From Leuctra nigra (lineage: Eukaryota > Arthropoda > Insecta > Plecoptera > Leuctridae), in NCBI GenBank assembly GCA_934045905.1, contig OW203765.1:25695151-25759150 (forward strand): a stretch of 64,000 bases of DNA, in the 5' to 3' direction. Under the pieces are notes generated by a model. That model was not told the origin of the DNA. It ran no database searches and worked only from the letters and a program-made list of their open reading frames with translations. A program made the position numbers and the translations under genes. Of this stretch, positions 36,146-49,458 are shown piece by piece; the stretch's first letter is position 1, and the number at the start of each line of letters is the position of its first letter.

Positions 36146-38037
36146 TAAAAGATTAATACGGATAGAGAAAAATATTTACATTTAAGACAAAAACTACTGA
36201 CTACATAGATGGTTTTTTAACTGTATTTGTGCTTCAGTTAATTTTCAATTGGGAGCTTGATTACATGATTCCAAAAGTGTGCAACTAAAAATAGACGCCC
36301 TTCCGTCCTGTTCCAAGGTACCGATATTTGTCTTATTCAACCGTACCTACTCGTAACCGCGGAATATATTAGTCCAGTACCACTCCTACCACACGGTGAC
36401 CCTTACCTCTACACAAAGTGAACCCATAGAACGTTAACACCCATCCGAGGTCACTCACATACGTTATGTGTGCTGACCTCTAGGCTAATAATACCACCTT
36501 CAAGTGCACCCAACGGCGGTACCTTTTGTAGAGAGAATGCAGAGTAATAGCAAGTGCCTTGACTTGTCTTGCCATTGTGTAGCTTGGAATATTGATCTTT
36601 TTATTTGATAGGTTACAAGTTTGGATCATGATCTTTAAATTAACAGTAAATGGGAATTAATGGAGTTTTGTAGGAAAAGTGAGATTGGTTGCGAATTTGT
36701 AAGGAAAGTACCCTGAAAAAAATGAAGTTTTTACATAAATTATAAATAAATTAGGGTGCAAATCAATCTTTTTCCTAATAACCCTGACCTTTTAAAAACA
36801 AAATCATTTTTGGGGTATTATTCAAATTTGGGATTTATTGCTATAAGTTTAAAATTTAAATGTAATCTTCAAAATAGTTAATGATTATAATTTAATCATT
36901 TGATCATTTAATTTTAATTATAATGATAATTTAGGAATTCGTACGTGACGCAGAAATTGAACAAAAGGAAATAGGTACCTTAAATAAGTTTATCATGGTA
37001 TAAGTATAAAAAAATCTGATGTCTCTGAAAAGCGATCAAATCTATTTTAATCAAGCTATGATGCTTATTTGCTGACATCGAATTTTGTCTCATCAGGAAT
37101 AATGATCTCAAACCAAAACAATATTTCAAAATAAAACTATTAAAATGGCACCATTGACCTCATTGCGTTCCAAGCAAGGGTCAACCAACCTACAAATCAT
37201 AATCACCATTTGTTTCACCCCTGTTGAAAGATCACGCACCATAAACAAACCACCTCCATGTAGGGTCTTCAGTCAGCGTACAACTCTTCACGTATGCAAC
37301 AAAGAACGGCAAAAATTTGCCCATCCATTGAGCACGTATAGCCATTGGTTGCCTTGCCAGACAGACAATAGACAACTTGTAACTAATTAACAATTTACCT
37401 CCATACAATCAACAAACAACTCTTGCGTTGAGACAATGGCTATGTAATTGCAAAGTACATATTACACTGAGCAGTCAAATTAAAAATGTTTGATCTTAAA
37501 TAAAGTCCTGACACAACATGTAACTTACTTTTATAATCATTATCAACATGTTTTATCCGAAATTGTTCAATTATGAAGTTGTTTTAATACCTATTTTCTT
37601 CCATTTATGTCCTCAACAGTTGTCATGTTGCTGCACTATCATTTGTTTAATGACATCTTGATGGGAATTGTAATTATCAGAAAGAATTAGTGACATAATC
37701 GGTTTTGACCAAACAAGCAAAACTAGCTTGATTATTATAGGTCGATACCGATATTCTTCTAACATTCTTCTATACAAAAATACCTGGATTCTTAGAGAAT
37801 TCTTCTCTCCACTTTTAAGAATGTCTAGTTTTTTAAAACGAAATACTTATAAAATAGTCTGATAAATTTGGCTCCAGTTAAAATAAATTAGATTTCTATT
37901 GGATACATGTGATACTTTAATTGATGAGACACATTGAAAACTTGATAGTTTTTAATATCTGGCCATTCGAGCATGCACTATCACTGTAAAACGTCAGAAA
38001 ACGTCTGAAATTCGTGACACTTTTCTCTATAGAGGTA
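36146..38037. other. AT-rich region without recognised genes
   Basis: Short frames only (for example 37145-37390), none with a domain or flanking splice signals that fit. Confidence 0.45.
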
Positions 38038-38242
38038 CACTTAACCAAACAAAAATTGAACGTTCAATAAATCTGATAGGCTGATAAATGTAAGATCGCA
38101 CCATCAGAAGTCAGTCTAAGCGATCTCATTGTCTCACTCTAGTAGGTGACCTCACATTTCAATAACAAGCTTTGATTGGTTATGGGACATGACCAGCAGT
38201 CATTCAAATTTGGTCAACGTTCAATTTTTGTTTGGCCGAGTG
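38038..38242. mobile_element. Mariner-type MITE (TACACTnGGC family, copy 2)
   Basis: TA flanks (38036-38037, 38243-38244). Ends CACTTAACCAAACAAAAATT and the complement of CACTCGGCCAAACAAAAATT; both continue into GAACGTTCAA or its near match. Confidence 0.75.
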
Positions 38243-38637
38243 TACATGCCGCTCTGCCCCTTTCATAAAAAAACAAGCACATTTAATTAAATCTTATAAT
38301 TACTTAATTTCCAATTAAATAAAAGTGATACAATGTGAATAGAATTAAAATGTAACTTGTGTAATTTGATCTTGTATAATTATTGTGCAATGTTACGGGC
38401 GTGGGTATTCACCGTATTGTCTGAGAGTTATTAATCATACTGGGTGGCGCCCAACTGGTGGCGCCCAGTCATGACCTGCCAGTAGGGAGGGTTTGACATG
38501 GCATTATCATTAATTACTAATTAACTCATTCGTAATTAATGATTACTGTAATCAATGACGGATATGTCATTTTGAAGAGTTTGGGTGGATTAAAACAATG
38601 TTGTGTGTTTTTTAGATTACTGTGCAGCTCGCGTGAG

Positions 38638-38638
<1 letters not shown>

Positions 38639-38680
<42 letters not shown>
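38639..38680. repeat. (ATG)n microsatellite
   Basis: Thirteen or so consecutive ATG/GAT units. Confidence 0.95.
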
Positions 38681-38879
38681 GAAAGAAAGCGGTATATTTT
38701 ATTAAGTTTATAGTTTTGTTTGTTCTATGATGTTTATTAGGTACTATTTTATTTCCCCAGAGACCAGTCTTCTAGTGTGTGGGATAATTGCGTCTGTGTA
38801 TAGCTAATATATCAAATATAATTTGTGTAACTTATACGTAATAAAAATAAAATTGTTGAAAATGTCACTCTAGTGGCCC

Positions 38880-39030
38880 AATTTGTTTCTCGACTGATGG
38901 AAACACTGAAAACCTCAGTCAGGAATAACCTCAGTCAGGTGATGACACTCTCAAGACATCTTGAGTGTAAATGCCTCGAGAATCGAACCGATGGTCCACA
39001 GTCTAGAGTATACCTCTATAGAGTAAAGTC
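38880..39030 (-). repeat. SINE-like segment with B box
   Basis: On the - strand CGGTTCGATTCTCGAG (B-box-like) is followed by a body with a tandem CCTGACTGAGGTT and GTCGAGAAACAAATTGGGCC. A box not clear. Tentative. Confidence 0.3.
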
Positions 39031-40426
39031 GTAATTTGTAAGGCGTTGATTTGATTTTTTGTTACACAGTTTATACAGATATTTATGTTAAAAACAGGAC
39101 TACTAACTTAAAAATATCTAGGGATTAGGTAAACGACCAGTAATTATTTGAAATTGATGTTTCCTCATCATCGTATTTCCCCATAATGTTTTAGAAACAA
39201 TCGTGAAAGGTTAACTAATACAAAATTTTCCTCTATCGTACACAAATATCTATACATATCTATATTATATCTAAGTATCTAATGCCTTTATTATCAAAAC
39301 TCTTTCTCTAATCATCACACAGCATCAACGCCAGAAAATCTAGACTCACATTTATTTATTTCCAAATGAAAGAACACGTCAAAACAACACCTCATAAACT
39401 TACCACGTGAGAATGGAAATATAATCTATGTAAAAGGCTCCATTCATTGCGATTCATTCCAATTTCAAATTTATACGTGTTACTGTTTTAACTAAGTTGC
39501 TTGTTGTTTGGCCATTTGGCCGACGTGAAACCATTTGGATTAAAAATCTAACTCAAAATCTTTCCACATGCGGTCACACATTTTCCATACTAGCCTAAAT
39601 TTTTCCAATTTCAAATTTATTTGTGCATGACATAAAATTAAATAACATCAGTACCACCAATAAATATTAAAATAAATAAATAACTTAACCCATAACACAC
39701 AACAATAAAAGTTCCCCTTGTCTCGTAGCAAGCCTGCTTCACTCATACAGAGAGTTCAACGCAAGAAGCAGAAATGCACCGACGGCAAATAATCGTCACT
39801 TCAGCTGTCGCCTTGCACTGGAGCTAAACACATGGCTAATAGCAGCGACACTTGACAAGAAGCTATTTCTACAACTTCTCATTCAACGCGAGATCGAATA
39901 AATCCTTTCAGAGTCTAATTAGTCGCATTCAAAGAAGTGAGAATACTGAAAGTGAAGCTGCATCGTTTACATGCTTGACTACAGGAATGTTACAGAGAGA
40001 AGAAAACGGGGTTGATGGGTGAGATTACATTTAAACTGTAATGCAAATAATTTTAATTTGTTACTTGTAGCAGCACTATCACCATTAAAATGGTATTAAA
40101 TTGATGTTAAATTTAAACATAATTAAAAAATAGATACTGTCAATCACGGGTTATAACAAACATTTCCAGAATGCAGTATTCTTAGTATTAATTTGACAAA
40201 TGGATGAAATGTACAAACGTACGTACAAATGTTAAAAATATAATCCATGGATGTTAACTGATTTTTATTATGAACACAAATTTTATTAGGGATTAAAAAT
40301 TATTCTGTTATCTAATTCATGTATGTAATTAATATAATAGTGGTCAAACATTTATTTAAAGAAATATTTTACATTTTTTCTCCAAATTAGTTGATAGGAT
40401 TTTTATAGAAAACCAATTCTTTCAAA
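39031..40426. other. AT-rich region without recognised genes
   Basis: Nothing coding or repeated was recognised. Confidence 0.45.
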
Positions 40427-40842
40427 GGCACCGTGCGTTCAAACCCCAGCGCCACGAGTGAAAGAAATATGCAAAATTTGTGGGAGATGATCTTCAACTG
40501 TTTCATTTCTCATTAGCCGTGACCATGGTGGCCGTGACCTAGCAACCGATCAAATGTCAACAAATTTACTCAAAAAAGCTCGGAATTAAAACCAAGGCTT
40601 GCAAATTAATATTTTGATCTGATGCAGTGAAATTGTGTCCACTTAATTATTATTTTGATTGCATATAAACTTGTTTACATTTTAAGAAGTGATAAATGCG
40701 TAATATGTGCAGCAACATAACATATAACTGCAGCGCCTTTGACGCCTTGCCAAACTAGGTATAATCTTCCCTTCCCACAGCCCAAGGCGGCTCTGTTTGT
40801 ACATTTCACAGCTCCACCTGTAATCTAAACTCGCTGCCTATA
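40427..40842 (+). repeat. Dispersed element, inverted partner of 57754-58140
   Basis: Shares in reverse order the words GCCACGAGTGA, GAAGATGATCTTCAACTG-type, CCGTGACCTAGCAACCGATC, GCAGCAACATAACATATAAC, GACGCCTTGCCAA and CTCGCTGC. It contains GTTCAAACCCC, close to a tRNA B box, near its start. Confidence 0.7.
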
Positions 40843-41839
40843 ACCAATTATAGATCTAAAAATCAAAGAATAAGCCTGCTAGTCAATCCAGTCCCAAATC
40901 AAACGTTCATTACTTTAAAATATAACTTCCTCTGCTACTTGTTTCTTAATTCCACATCTCTCCATTTCACACCAATTTTTTCTAAATTATTTTTCAGATT
41001 AAGAAATGAAGGAGTTCCTTAATTTGATTCTCACATTCTTCCATAATAAATAAATCCTTGCTCTGTTTTTTGTCGTTACAAGACTTGCTAAATCATCGTT
41101 TTCATGATTTCTTCTTTGATACCTGCTTCGCAACTATAAAAATGTTAGCCATCGCCGAATCAATATAATATTTAATTGGATATAATGTTCTTTTCAATAA
41201 CTAATTGGTGAATCGTGTTCATTATCCTTATTCATCCCTATCTCTCTTCATCTAAAGGTGTGGAAGGAGAATGGAAACTTAAAACATTGAAAACCTGATT
41301 GAAAAATCATCGGGCCCCGAGAAGTGTAAAAAATTCTTCGCAAACGGGTTTTCACGTCGTATAATTACAAGATTACTATATTCTTGATTAATTCGAGATT
41401 ATAATATCGTAATAAGATACTCTTGCTTTGAAGGAGTGGACGAACAACTGACAAATTATTTCATTTATTACACGATTGATGTAATGATTGACTAATACAT
41501 TTGAAGTTAGCTGACCTCAAATAATGAGCATTTTATTGGATCAAAAATCACCTGAACGTTTATTTTGTCCTGCAAAGCAAGTAGGTCCTATATCAGATTA
41601 AGATTTTTAAAGCCTTTTTTAATTATGGCTTCCTGCCTGCAACATAGCCTGCATAAAATACAAGTAGTCATTAAAAAGTGCAAGGAATTACTTTCTTTTT
41701 ATAATTCTTTAAAACAATTTATGGAGGCTAAATCGACCTGTTATTGAATTTTAGAAAAGCTGAATTGATCTTGGAGTAAATAAAACGATATTAATTGAAT
41801 ACACGATATTTTTTGATATTTTTTGATGTAATTAGGAGA
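40843..41839. other. AT-rich intergenic DNA
   Basis: No gene or terminal repeat structure recognised. Confidence 0.45.
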
Positions 41840-43172
41840 TCTAGTGGAGCGGTCGCTCCACCCAGCCAAGTCGTACTGTACACTCACACTCACTCAACAT
41901 ACCGTAAATGCCTAATAAAATGAGGAGCCAGACCAACTACTTTTACTGTAAGCAACAACATGGCATTTTCGGCCTACTGGATCATAAAATTGGAAAATCT
42001 CACATTGTTATAAAATATCTTAATTTTGAGCTATGGCCCACCCCACCACATATACCAAATTTGGGAACAATAGGCTATACCATTTGCGAGCTAGAGGGCC
42101 GAGAAAACAGTGAAATTACACCACTTTGATCTTTAGATGATGATTCAGATGATATCAGGAAACACCGCTATCACCGCCACAGCCTAAACGGCTTAGCCGA
42201 TCGATCTGAAATTTTTACCACATGTGCACTTTTGGCGTCTGAGGTGCCTTTTTATAAAACCAACCGGTAGTCGCCATTTTGAAACCGGAAGTGACGTCAT
42301 ATCTCGAAAACGGCTAAACCGATCGGAATGAAACTAGCGCCAAATGATTCAGACGGTCGTCTATATGGAATATCAGTAGTTAAAGTAGAGATGTACTATT
42401 ACCGAAACCGGAAATGACGTCATGAAAATGAAGATCTAGATTTTAATGACCTCTTACTACAATAACTACATATTCAGAAGGCTTATAATGATACATAACA
42501 TTTATAGAAATAAATTCTAGGTGGCAGTTATTTCAGTCGCCATTTTGAAAACCGGAAGTGATACCATATCTCGAAAACGGCTGGACTGATTGGAACGAAG
42601 CTTTCGCAATTCTTCATGGAATATCACTTTAAGCTTAGGTATATTGAGCACCAAACACAATTTTTCGTATTAACCAATTCGGAAATGGCGTATTTTTTAA
42701 AAGTATTTAGTCATTGTTGCTCCGATGTGTGTTACAAGTTGTGTAAATAAACTAAAAAAATAAGTGATATCCCCATAAAAAAACACTCCGTGTAAAAATA
42801 CCAGCCAAGTCTCTTCAACTATAAAAAAATAGAATAAATCTAAAAATTCAGCACTGAAAAGTAGTGATATCAAAAAATGAGCCAAGTCAAAACTTAATTT
42901 TAAAAACCAAAATATACTTGGCGCATCGTTTTTAAGGGCATTATAGGTAAATTATATATAATCAGGTAGGTACATTTGATTTTTGGCATATGCTTCTATA
43001 CTATTTATATACACGATGCGCCAAGTATATTTTGGTTTTTAAAATTAAGTTTTGACTTGGCTCATTTTTTGATATCACTACTTTTCAGTGCTGAATTTTT
43101 AGATTTATTCTATTTTTTTTATAGTTGAAGAGACTTGGCTGGTATTTTTACACGGAGTGTTTTTTTATGGGG
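41840..43172 (-). mobile_element. FB-A7: foldback/terminal-hairpin element
   Basis: Hairpin end at 41840-41862; arms 42771-42929 and 43013-43172. Both arms carry AGAATAAATC where other copies have AGAAGAAATC. In element orientation the loop matches that of FB-A4. Confidence 0.9.
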
Positions 43173-43283
43173 ATCAGTTATTATTTTGAAACACCATTTA
43201 TATAATTAATTTCATAGTTCAAATGTTTAGTAATTTTAGTCACTTCACATGATTTTGTTAATTTAGTTATCTTATCAATTATG

Positions 43284-43350
43284 TTGTATATTATTCTGTG
43301 TCTTTTGTTGGCAACCAACAATTGTTGATGACAGAGTTTTTAATAAATAA
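43284..43350 (+). repeat. Dispersed repeat, partner of 36081-36145
   Basis: ATTCTGTGTCTTTTGTTGGC then CAGAGTTTTTAATAAATA. Looks like a 3' end with a poly(A)-signal-like AATAAA. Confidence 0.5.
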
Positions 43351-43878
43351 ATATAAGTAGAAATACTCATTCATGTGCCTTTAAAATAACTGATCACTTT
43401 ACTGATCAATTTTTATTTCTAACAAAGTGCAAAAAAATTGATGACCTAGAACATTTTCTTTGAATATTGACATATGATTTTTTCATTGTTTGCATACTCT
43501 ACAATAGAAGCATTAGGAAAAATGGACATAATTATTTTAAAGAATTGTTTCTTTTTACCTCCTACAATAAATATTAGATCTGAGAATATTATTGTTTCTG
43601 AGACAACGGTTCTGTTCTACTTCTAGTTACTGAAACTATTTATTCGTTTAAAACTATTGACCAGCTACATTTACATCTTATTTCGGATGAAGTTATACTA
43701 ATTTTACAGCGGTTTGGCTGAATGTATGTACCTCTTCATTAATATTGATAAATCGAGGAAAGAGAGCGTAGCCCTTCTTGAAACTTATTTTGGTCTCCAG
43801 TCTCCGTTTATTTTGATGTTGTTTTTTCCAGTTGATAGTGTCATAAAAATTAGACTGCTTCTATATGATAGAGATGTA

Positions 43879-44085
43879 CACATGGCCAAAGTAAAAAGTA
43901 AAAACGGTATTCGAAAGAAACGGATGGCTGAAACAAAATTTAATGGCATCATTCGATGAAGTTAAGCTAACTCGTTATCTAACTATAGTAGTTGAACTCT
44001 GATTTCTTGAGGGATTAATTGTCAAATAACCTGACCAGCAGTCAATCAGTTTCGTACAAAACACCCTTTTTACTTTGTCCAAGTG
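43879..44085. mobile_element. Mariner-type MITE (TACACTnGGC family, copy 3)
   Basis: TA flanks (43877-43878, 44086-44087). Ends CACATGGCCAAAGTAAAAAG and the complement of CACTTGGACAAAGTAAAAAG; inside, GTATTCGAAAGAAACGGAT matches copy 1. Confidence 0.7.
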
Positions 44086-44514
44086 TACTACATGTACATG
44101 TTAAACCTGTATAATATACACAAATCCTCAGAGTTCTCTGAAGAAATCCTCTGATTGGTTGAAATTGAAAATCAAGATCTTCTAATTGTTCGAAACGTTC
44201 ATTGAGTTTCTGTTGAAATTTAGCAATATCATCAAGAAAAGCAGTTTATCAAATCTTACACATTTTCAGAGAAATAAGGCATTATTATAAGAATACAGTG
44301 TCAAATAATGTCGAGATGTTGATCAGTGCTCGTTTATAAACGCTGGCATATCTTCAATAGTATCTATAGTCATTAATTCTTACTTTAATATTTTCAATTA
44401 TTGTGTTTCATTTGTAAAATTAAGTTTCATTCTTCTGTATTGATTCAAAACATATACCAGTATTATTTGATATTACATTTTCTTAATTCTACCCTACCTA
44501 CTTTTTAATTCCAG

Positions 44515-47500
44515 ACTCCCAGAGGAGTTTTACGCTCCTAGTCCAGCTTTTCCCGTCATGCAGCGGATAATAAGCCATGAGGTAAACTTCATTTGTGTTG
44601 AATAGATATCTAACCTTCACGTAACATACATCTTATCTGTTTTAAATTGATATTACAGAACGGAGAACCCTGCAACCATCAGGATTTGAAACTTAACAAA
44701 GCAATTGCATCGTCTGATCGTATTGCAATGTCTGAGATAGAGAGAAATGTGCGCCAGGACATTTATGCGCTAATGCAGTCACAAAGCAGGTACGTGCAAG
44801 ATAAGTTAAGATTAATACAACTCTAATTTTACTGTATCGGTTACTTATGATTATATTTAATTAAACATTTCACGAACAGTAGGTAAATGTGGTTTTAACT
44901 GCTACTAAAGTACCTACTTGTTTCTTTAAAAAAAAAAAAATGCTCTATATTGTGCAGGCAATACAATCAAATTTTTTCTTTATTTGATGGTTTTGATTCT
45001 CATTCACCTTGGATTCATGTGGTTTTAGAATGTTATTTTCTAAATAAAATTCGTTTTCTCACAGAAAAATAAGTACCCGAAACTCTGAAAAGTCTCAAGA
45101 GCGGTCCGCAACTCCCCGAGTTCTCCAGCCAAAGCGAATCTTCTCGGAGTCGCATATTTCTACCAGGAAGACGTTTCTGGCACGAGATACTGGCCGAACA
45201 TGTGTCTTGCAGAGGTAAGCTGGCACAGTGGCGTGCGAGCGTGTAGTAGGACACTAGGCACTGCCTATGAGTCGCATATGTCTACCACGAAGACGTTTCT
45301 GGCACGAGATACTGGCCGAACATGTGTCTTGCAGAGGTAAGCTGGCACAGTGGCGTGCGAGCGTGTGTAGGACACTAGGCACTGCCTATGAGTCGCATAT
45401 GTCTACCACGAAGACGTTTCTGGCATGAGATACTGGCCGAACAGGTGTCTTGCAGAGGTAAGCTGGCACAGTGGCGTGCGAGCGTGTGTAGGACGCTAGG
45501 CACTGCCTACTCAATTCATCCTAGAGTCGGTGACAGGCAAGATGAACCCACTTTAGCATTGCCAGGTTTAGGGCAACCCATGCTAGAGCGGTTTCATCTA
45601 TGCCTGTCCTCGACCATAGCCTTATACTTGCCGCACGAAACATTTGAATTACTTTTAGAATATTACACTATCAAAAAAAAGGTGCGCGTCAGATCTGTTG
45701 TATCGTTTTCAAATTTTGAATGATGGCTGAAGACAGAGGGTGTAACACTTTTTACTTACTACCACAAGAGAAATTGAAATTGATCTACATAAAAGGCTTC
45801 ATATTTCATGGATTATTAAAAGCGTTAAGTTGTAAAATGTGAACTGTAATCATATTGTTGTACATACTTCCTAGTGCAATTTGAAAAGTTGAAGCAATAC
45901 AAATCGCATAAAATAAAATAAAACTGTATAACTGTACCAACTAGAACTATCTCATGTTCAGGAGACGCCATCCGCCGAGCACCAGCCGCCTGCAGCGACC
46001 CGTCACGGCGTCGGAGGCTAGCACGACGTCGAGACATGTGACGACGTCGCCGACGTCAGGCGTCGTGACGGCGTCGCCAGCTGTGACGTCACCGCAGCAC
46101 GTGGAGACGGCGATCTGTAGTGAATCACTGAATATTCAACCTGAGACGACGCAAGTTCCAGACATATTGGAACCTGCAGAGCCCGTAGTCATCGACTCCA
46201 GTAGAAGCCGTCCTGGATCGAAATATGGGGATGTAAGTTCACATCTGTCTTTACCACGAGAGAAGGGGAATATAATCTACATAAGTGGGCTCCAATCATT
46301 GGGTCATATTTACTGTTTAGCTTAAATTCTCAAATATTCAGTATTAAGTCCAGCTAGAATTCATTTTTTGCTGCAAAATTGCCTTTTTATGTATAAGTTT
46401 TCAAAGAAATAAGAGTATATTTTATTCCTCAAAATGAGATACCTGCAGGGTGCCACTACAATGGGAAAAAATGTAATTTAGCAACTTTCACAAATTGCTC
46501 TCAAATGTATAAATGAAATAGATCTAAACGTTTGGAGTTAAACTATGTGCTGATGGATTGAATGATTATTCATGTTTAGTCTGGAGCTTCTGGAGATGAT
46601 TCGAGTGACCAGAGTTCCAGCGACGACGATTCCAGCTACGATGGAAGTTCCAGTTCCAGCATCAAGCGATCTCATTCAGCCTCCAAGTAAGTTCAACACT
46701 TCTTACAGTCATCTGCTTTTGCTGGATTTGAAATAGTCCGATCTGATTTTTACATCAGCAAACTAAACCTAAAATATTGAATAATGATGATGAAGAATAG
46801 TAATTAATGGATATTTTTGTTTTTGTTTTTATACTTAAATGGTGGGAAAGAGTTGGTCGTGGCCTATTAGACAGATACCTTCTTATAAACAAGGGAAACG
46901 AAAAAACCTCAGTCAAGAACCAATGTGCTTTAAGGACAGATGAGTATAAAATTGCATTTTGTTATGACATGCGTGTAAACACTTTAAACAGTTCTATACG
47001 AATTGGTATAAAAATCTCATTTAAACTCTGATAGGTACCTGGAGGTCTATTCCAGAACGATTTCCCAATTCCATTCTGATGGAATCCGGTTACGGCCATA
47101 ACGATTAACATGGCATGGCATCGAATTCCAAAGATATTGGAGTTTTAAAAGTTCTAGAATAGGTACCTGATCAATGTTGCACCAAGAAGACGAAGTGTTC
47201 ATGGCTTCGACATCTTCTTGCAGCTTCTTCAGTGCTCCTGTGACCTGTCAGTCGCTTGAGGCTGTGACGCAGAGCAGCGCATGCGCGACGCCCGCCGTCT
47301 TCCACCTGGCGTCGGTGTTGGTCCAGCGTCGCGACGCTCTGGAGCATGCGCAGAACGACCACGGGGACGCAGGTACTTCACTTGGCGATGTTATACACTT
47401 CATAATAAGACGCTTCTCTTTCAATTGTTGATATTGTGACCTTCTTTTTGATATAATACCATTTCAATGCTCAAAAGTTTTTCTTCGAAATGAAGAGACG

Positions 47501-48162
47501 TGGTTTGATTTATTTTTTCGGAACGCTTTTTTTATAAGGGGTTACTATTTATTTATTTACTTATTTATTTATCCTACAAAGTGTTGCTTCTTTTGAATGT
47601 TAATTTGACATGGTTCGATTTATTTTTGTGACTGCTCTGAAATCCAACAACAATAAATAAAAAAATTATTGCCCAAAAGATTTTCCACACACTAAATAGG
47701 TATCCAACTCAAATGTTTCATATGACCCTGTAAGTTGCTGTAAAATTTTGGGAGTCATTAAACCCCAAACCTTCAAAAAGTGCAATGATTTAATATTATA
47801 CTTATTAATGTCAACGTGCTCATGTTACAGAAGCTCGGGAAATGTGTGGAACCCATAACGGACTATTATTAGGTAAGTATCAAATTCATTTTTTAAAACC
47901 AAATTAATAAAAATATGCATTCTAATAAATCGTTGCATACTCTTCCTGATTCAAAATCTAGTGTACCAACTTTTTAACTATAATTCGGCCACTTAACGTC
48001 TAAACTCTTTCTGATGTAGTGGGAGTGAGTGTTGGCGTCGTGCTGGGCGTCGCAGGCGTCCTTCTTGTTCAGATGATGAACACGCAAGAAGCGCCGCCGA
48101 CATTCTTTGAAAACCTCCTCCTCAGCGTCCGTCATTTGTGGGGCGTCTTAACCATGTCTTAG
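44515..48162 (+). CDS. Multi-exon gene of unknown function with C-terminal membrane anchor (5' end not found)
   Basis: Eight exons with GT/AG borders keep one frame: 44515-44581, 44659-44789, 45065-45214, 45962-46232, 46580-46686, 47224-47372 (47233 is an alternative acceptor in the same frame), 47831-47872 and 48020-48162 (stop TAG). They total 1060 nt: one base completing an upstream codon plus 352 residues and the stop. An upstream exon must exist but was not recognised. Visible features: a charged, possibly helical part (DLKLNKAIASSDRIAMSEIE); a basic Ser/Arg part; a Thr/Ser/Val-rich part; an acidic Ser-rich stretch (SGDDSSDQSSSDDDSSYDGS); and a helix VGVSVGVVLGVAGVLLVQMM about 27 residues before the end. 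This suggests a tail-anchored or single-pass membrane protein with a disordered cytosolic part. I do not recognise the family. Confidence 0.7.
45147..45510 (+). repeat. Tandem triplication spanning an exon end and its splice donor
   Basis: Three units of 121-122 bp start at 45147, 45269 and 45390. Each holds the last 68 coding bases of the third recognised exon, the donor AGAG|GTAAGC (GT at 45215, 45337 and 45458) and about 50 bp of intron. Units are almost identical. Confidence 0.92.
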
Positions 48163-48655
48163 ACATCATGTGAATCGTATGTAGTAGGTACCCTTAGATC
48201 AAGAAATAGTTAAGATTGGCCCTTGACTATATTTTTAACTTTTCTTGAGATAATTTTATTCTCAATGGAAGACAGCTTTGTCGTTTTTTAATTGACTTTT
48301 TATTAAGACCAATTGCAGATACTTTTTTAATTAGAAGACCCAATGTCCATTTTCTCAATTTTGCGTTGCACAATTTTGGAATCATGTAATCAAGCTATAT
48401 CAATTGCAATTTGACAGAAGCCTAAAATACTGTTATATTGAAGTATTCTCTTACTATGTCTTATGCATTCTCTTACATTTCAAATATTCGAGAATCATTT
48501 GTTAAATGGACATCTGACCTTCTACCTCTGAGGTACAGATTTATTCAAATCTATGATTGCCTTTACGAAGAGGGTTTAATATATGATTAGTACTGCTGAC
48601 AGTAGAGGTATATGCAAGATGATGGAAATGATGTTACAATTGTTTTTCATTGCAG

Positions 48656-48865
48656 AAGTTCTTCTGGATGCCTCCTCGATATCTTGTGGTTGACTCTTGT
48701 AAGCGACGCCTGAAGTGACGGATGATCCAGCGAATCAAGAGATACTTATCTAAATTAATCTGTGTTGTTAAATTGGTATATTATTTTATTGGCAATATAC
48801 TTAATAACGTAATAAGCTGTCTGGAAGTCTTATTGCATTTATCACTTCTCCTTTTTAGTAATAAA
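48656..48865 (+). other. Candidate alternative terminal exon and poly(A) signal
   Basis: A strong acceptor (TTGTTTTTCATTGCAG) ends at 48655. Spliced from the donor at 47873 in the same phase, it would encode EVLLDASSISCG and stop, removing the membrane helix. AATAAA at 48860-48865. Alternatively a 3' UTR exon. No transcript evidence. Confidence 0.35.
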
Positions 48866-49246
48866 ATCAGAGTGAAAAAGCAGTTCTAACCGAGAGTTTT
48901 ATTAACATTTTTCAATTTGGTGCTTAGATAAGGACTAAATGTCTGTAGTACTTTAATTTGAGAATAATAAATGGTAAAGCCTGTAAAATAAGTCTCTGGA
49001 AGTACATTATTTACCTATAATTTATATAGTTTAACTGTATAAATGCAATGCTACTTGAATGGAAACTTGAAGCAATATTTTAAACATTACGTTGAAAAAT
49101 GCAAATTTGTTAAATTTATTGTGCATGTCCTGGATTTCAAGGTACCAACCTAACTTGCTTTCATGAAGAGGAAATGTTAGTAAAAAATATGTAGCTTTAA
49201 AAATTAACTATTTACTTGATTTGCTCAGTCTCTAAGAGTTTATGTA
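48866..49246. other. AT-rich downstream flank
   Basis: No gene; a further AATAAA lies near 48966. Confidence 0.45.
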
Positions 49247-49456
49247 CACTCAACAAATCATAAAACGGTATTTGAGCGAAATGTATTGGATGCTGGTCAG
49301 GTTCCTTGACAATCAATCTTTGTTATTATTAATGAAATCAGAGCTCACCTACTAGAGGTAGATGACATGATAACACATACTTCATCAGATGATGCCATAC
49401 AATCTTTTTTCGGCCAATCCATTTCTTTCGATTACCGTTTTATCTTATGTTGGGTG
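49247..49456. mobile_element. Mariner-type MITE (TACACTnGGC family, copy 4)
   Basis: TA flanks (49245-49246, 49457-49458). Starts CACTCAACAAATCATAAAAC, ends in GTTTTATCTTATGTTGGGTG. Interior matches copy 1 in inverse orientation (ATGAAATCAGAGCTCACCTA). Confidence 0.7.
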
Positions 49457-49458
49457 TA

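Noticed and set aside
45388..45723. 111-codon frame starting in the triplicated exon end
   Set aside because: Runs through donor sites into intron sequence in a different frame from the gene.
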